NCBI GenBank assembly: GCA_937891875.1
Contig: CALATR010001098.1
Span: forward strand, 1 to 6,970
From: an uncultured Pseudomonadota bacterium
Lineage (GTDB): Bacteria; Myxococcota_A; UBA796; GCA-2862545
Length of the DNA stretch: 6,970 nucleotides
Direction of reading: 5' to 3'
Under the pieces are notes generated by a model, which was not told the origin of the DNA, did no database searches, and was given only the letters and a program-made list of their open reading frames with translations. The position numbers were made by a program, and so were the translations under genes. The stretch's first letter is position 1, and each line of letters begins with the position of its first letter. Shown here piece by piece: positions 5,322-6,970 of this stretch.

Positions 5322-6611
5322 ATGAAGACCTACTTCCTCATCGGTGCAGCCCTGTTCTCGACCTTCTGCTTCAGCGCGGACATCGATCGCGATGGGGATG
5401 GCGTCATCGGATTGGCGGACTGCGACGACACGAATCCGAACGTCAATGACGAGGCGACGGAGATCTGCGGCAACGGCGTAGACGACGACTGTGACGGCGT
5501 CGCGGATGGCACCGACGATGGCGAGGGAGCGATCCTCTTCTTTCAGGACTCCGATGGCGACGGGTTCGGCAATCCCAGCCGCACGGCGAGGGCCTGTAGC
5601 TTTCCGCCGAGCGGCTACGTCGCGAACGACGACGACTGTGACGACACCAATCCGCTCATCAAGCCGGGCATCCCTGACGACAACTGCGACGGGGTCGACG
5701 ACAACTGTGACAACGAGGTCGACGAGGACTCGGAGTACGTCGACTACTACACGGACGCGGACAAGGACGGCTACGGGTCCGGCGCGGCCACCCGGTCCTG
5801 CGAGGTGGTTCCGGGCGCCGTGACCCGCAACGACGACTGCGATGATGGAAACTCGAGGGTGAACCCTAGCGCCGTCGAGATCTGCAACGGCGAGGACGAC
5901 GACTGCGACAGCGTTCGCGACGAGGGGCTGCTCGGTACCGGGGAGGCCTGCCCGGCGGAGAGCTGCGACGCTGTGCGCGCCGTCACCGGGGAGGACCTCG
6001 AGGGACGCTTCTACCTCCAGGGCAACGACGACTCGGTCTTCCGGGCCTGGTGCGAGACCGACCCCGCCGGGGACTCGTGGATGCGGGTCGACCTCGAGCT
6101 CGTCCAGGCGAACGACTGGGCGACCCTGGTGAAGGGGCGCGGGGCCGTGGCGCGCTGGGACACCGTGGACCTGGACCCCGCCGTGCTGCTGGAGCCCGGG
6201 GGCTGCCGGGAGGACGCGGACAGCATGTGGGCCCGGGTAGAGGTCCACGTGCCGATGGAGTTCGTCTTCATCCGGGGAGACTGGACGCTGGTGCCGTACC
6301 AGCCCAGCTCGTTGTTGCACCGGGGGACCAACAACACGACCTATCCGTGGGGTGAGCCCTACGGATGCCTGTCGCCCCAGGGAAGTGCCGGCGTCAAGTT
6401 CGGGAACGACCGGCTGCAGATCCTGCGCGGCGGGGAATACGACGACTGGGCAAGTACAACGTCCAAGGCGTGGATCTACAAGGTGAACCACCTGGACTCG
6501 ACCACGGCGAAGCTCGGGCCGCCGAACGAGATCTGGTGGGAGATCGGCGGGGGTCAACCCGACCGCCACATCGGGGCCTACCTGACCGACGTCGACCTGT
6601 ACGTCCGCTGA
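5322..6611 (+). CDS. Secreted protein: MopE-like acidic repeats plus fibrinogen-like domain
   Basis: 429 residues. ATG 5322 is preceded by AGGAG at 5309-5313 (8-nt spacing). Signal peptide MKTYFLIGAALFSTFCFSA is probably cut before D20; C16 in STFC is a poor lipobox, so lipidation is unlikely. Residues 20-202 contain three copies of the motif D-x-D-x-DG...DCDD...(E-x-C/DNC)...DD(D/N)CD, annotated widely as 'Cu-binding MopE' or putative metal-binding. Asp plus Glu make up 54 of these 183 residues, and 11 cysteines could form disulfides, but there is no His, Met or Trp in the region, so copper binding as in true MopE is not supported; a Ca2+-type ligand set is more plausible. Residues 215-429 form a separate domain opening with C..V....G.DLEGRFYL...(10)..AWCE....GDSWMRV, like the start of fibrinogen-related or GON domains. 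It is third in the operon, 19 nt before the next start. Export and repeat assignment are firm; the domain-family name is tentative. Confidence 0.92.
   Translation: MKTYFLIGAALFSTFCFSADIDRDGDGVIGLADCDDTNPNVNDEATEICGNGVDDDCDGVADGTDDGEGAILFFQDSDGDGFGNPSRTARACSFPPSGYVANDDDCDDTNPLIKPGIPDDNCDGVDDNCDNEVDEDSEYVDYYTDADKDGYGSGAATRSCEVVPGAVTRNDDCDDGNSRVNPSAVEICNGEDDDCDSVRDEGLLGTGEACPAESCDAVRAVTGEDLEGRFYLQGNDDSVFRAWCETDPAGDSWMRVDLELVQANDWATLVKGRGAVARWDTVDLDPAVLLEPGGCREDADSMWARVEVHVPMEFVFIRGDWTLVPYQPSSLLHRGTNNTTYPWGEPYGCLSPQGSAGVKFGNDRLQILRGGEYDDWASTTSKAWIYKVNHLDSTTAKLGPPNEIWWEIGGGQPDRHIGAYLTDVDLYVR
5379..5927 (+). repeat. Three MopE-like acidic metal-binding-type repeats
   Basis: Copy 1 is residues 20-63, copy 2 residues 73-136 and copy 3 residues 142-202. 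Copies 2 and 3 have the fuller form: aromatic pair, D-x-D-x-DG-(F/Y)G, a Cys, then (N)DDCDD, an Asn-Pro or Lys-Pro turn, and a final Asp/Cys cluster. Copy 2 carries PDDNCDGVDDNCD where the others have E-I-C. The copies resemble those in the lipoprotein at 6631, down to a shared 16-nt stretch, GAGATCTGCGGCAACG, at 5460-5475 and 6799-6814. Confidence 0.85.
5964..6608 (+). other. Fibrinogen/GON-like C-terminal domain
   Basis: Residues 215-429. The pattern C215-x(28)-C244 with G-R-F-Y-L between, followed by an acidic stretch and GDSW, resembles the N-terminal subdomain of fibrinogen-related domains (C..v......G.Y.i.....v.C.....GGGW). Further cysteines are C295 and C349. The remainder is rich in Trp, Tyr and Asn and ends in a beta-like DVDLYVR. 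Such folds usually bind glycans or protein surfaces; that function is inferred. Confidence 0.5.
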
Positions 6612-6630
6612 ACGACCTGGAGGAGACGAC

Positions 6631-6970
6631 ATGCTCACGAACGCGCTGCGGCGCTGGATCACGCTGGCCTGTCTGGGCGGCACGGGCCTGGTGCTCGTCG
6701 GCTGCCCGGACGCGGGGCCGGTGGACGCTGACAATGACGGCTACACGGCTGACGAGGACTGCGACGACCAGAGCCCCGCGATCAACCCGGGCGCAGACGA
6801 GATCTGCGGCAACGATGTCGACGACGACTGCGACGGCGCCATCGACGACACCGCGGACAGCGCACCGAGGTTCTACCTCGACGCCGACTCCGACGGCTAC
6901 GGCGATGCCACCTCCTCGGTCCAGGCCTGCTCCGCGCCGGACGGCTACGTCGACAACACGGACGACTGCA
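6631..6970 (+). CDS. Lipoprotein with MopE-like repeats, 3'-truncated by window edge
   Basis: 113 codons are visible with no stop. ATG 6631 is preceded by GGAGG at 6619-6623 (7-nt spacing), 19 nt after the previous stop, so it is very probably translated from the same mRNA. The signal peptide has basic residues (R7, R8), a hydrophobic stretch and a lipobox LVGC, placing the lipidated Cys at residue 25. The mature part begins PDAGPVDADNDGY and enters the acidic repeat directly: DCDD at 43-46, INPGADEIC (C59), DDDCDG (64-69), then a second copy starting FYLDADSDGYG (81-91) and running to DDC at the window edge. PGADEIC matches the repeat consensus better than the copies in the neighbour. The visible mature part has no His or Met. 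What follows the repeats is unknown; a C-terminal domain is possible by analogy with the upstream gene. Confidence 0.93.
   Translation, partial: MLTNALRRWITLACLGGTGLVLVGCPDAGPVDADNDGYTADEDCDDQSPAINPGADEICGNDVDDDCDGAIDDTADSAPRFYLDADSDGYGDATSSVQACSAPDGYVDNTDDC

Noticed and set aside
5010..6734. 574-codon open frame on the minus strand opposite the acidic-repeat genes
   Set aside because: It mirrors the GC-rich third positions and repeated GAC/GAT codons of the + strand gene. The product is a Val/Arg/Asp-rich low-complexity chain with no domain, and it spans three + strand genes and their gaps that have good ribosome sites and signal peptides.
1..6970. Functional link between katG and the surface operon
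   Set aside because: A strong hairpin and a separate promoter lie between them, the gap is 380 nt, and the acidic repeats lack redox-metal ligands. Adjacency alone does not support a joint oxidative-stress role.

Overview
The window is uniformly GC-rich bacterial DNA with every supported gene on the + strand. Organism: the combination of a catalase-peroxidase with exported proteins carrying acidic D-x-D-x-DG...DCDD...DDDCDG repeats (the 'MopE-like putative metal-binding' motif), Ig/PKD-like repeat lipoproteins and V-G-C lipoboxes is typical of Myxococcota and related former Deltaproteobacteria. This is an inference from gene style; no rRNA or other marker is present.

Layout. (1) Positions 1-1894 hold the 3' four-fifths or more of katG, cut by the left edge. 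(2) Positions 1895-2274 are gene-free. They hold a strong GC hairpin that probably ends katG transcription (1924-1953), a good sigma70-type promoter (2012-2040) and a leader of about 230 nt that can form several hairpins, the last covering the ribosome binding site of the next gene. (3) Positions 2275-6970 carry four closely spaced genes (gaps of 29, 60 and 19 nt) that look like one operon running off the right edge. They are a TTG-started exported protein with two C-terminal membrane helices; a 712-residue lipoprotein with six Ig/PKD-like repeats and a cysteine-rich C-terminal domain; a secreted protein with three acidic metal-binding-type repeats fused to a fibrinogen-like domain; and the start of a second lipoprotein with the same acidic repeats.

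How they fit together. All four operon products carry export signals, at least two are lipid-anchored, and three are built from disulfide-rich or Asp-rich extracellular modules. The simplest reading is a cell-envelope or surface assembly, perhaps adhesive and stabilised by a divalent cation, expressed from its own promoter. No enzyme is recognisable in the operon, and its substrate or partner cannot be read from the sequence. katG is probably an independent housekeeping oxidative-stress gene. The operon is the part of the window least explained by known families.
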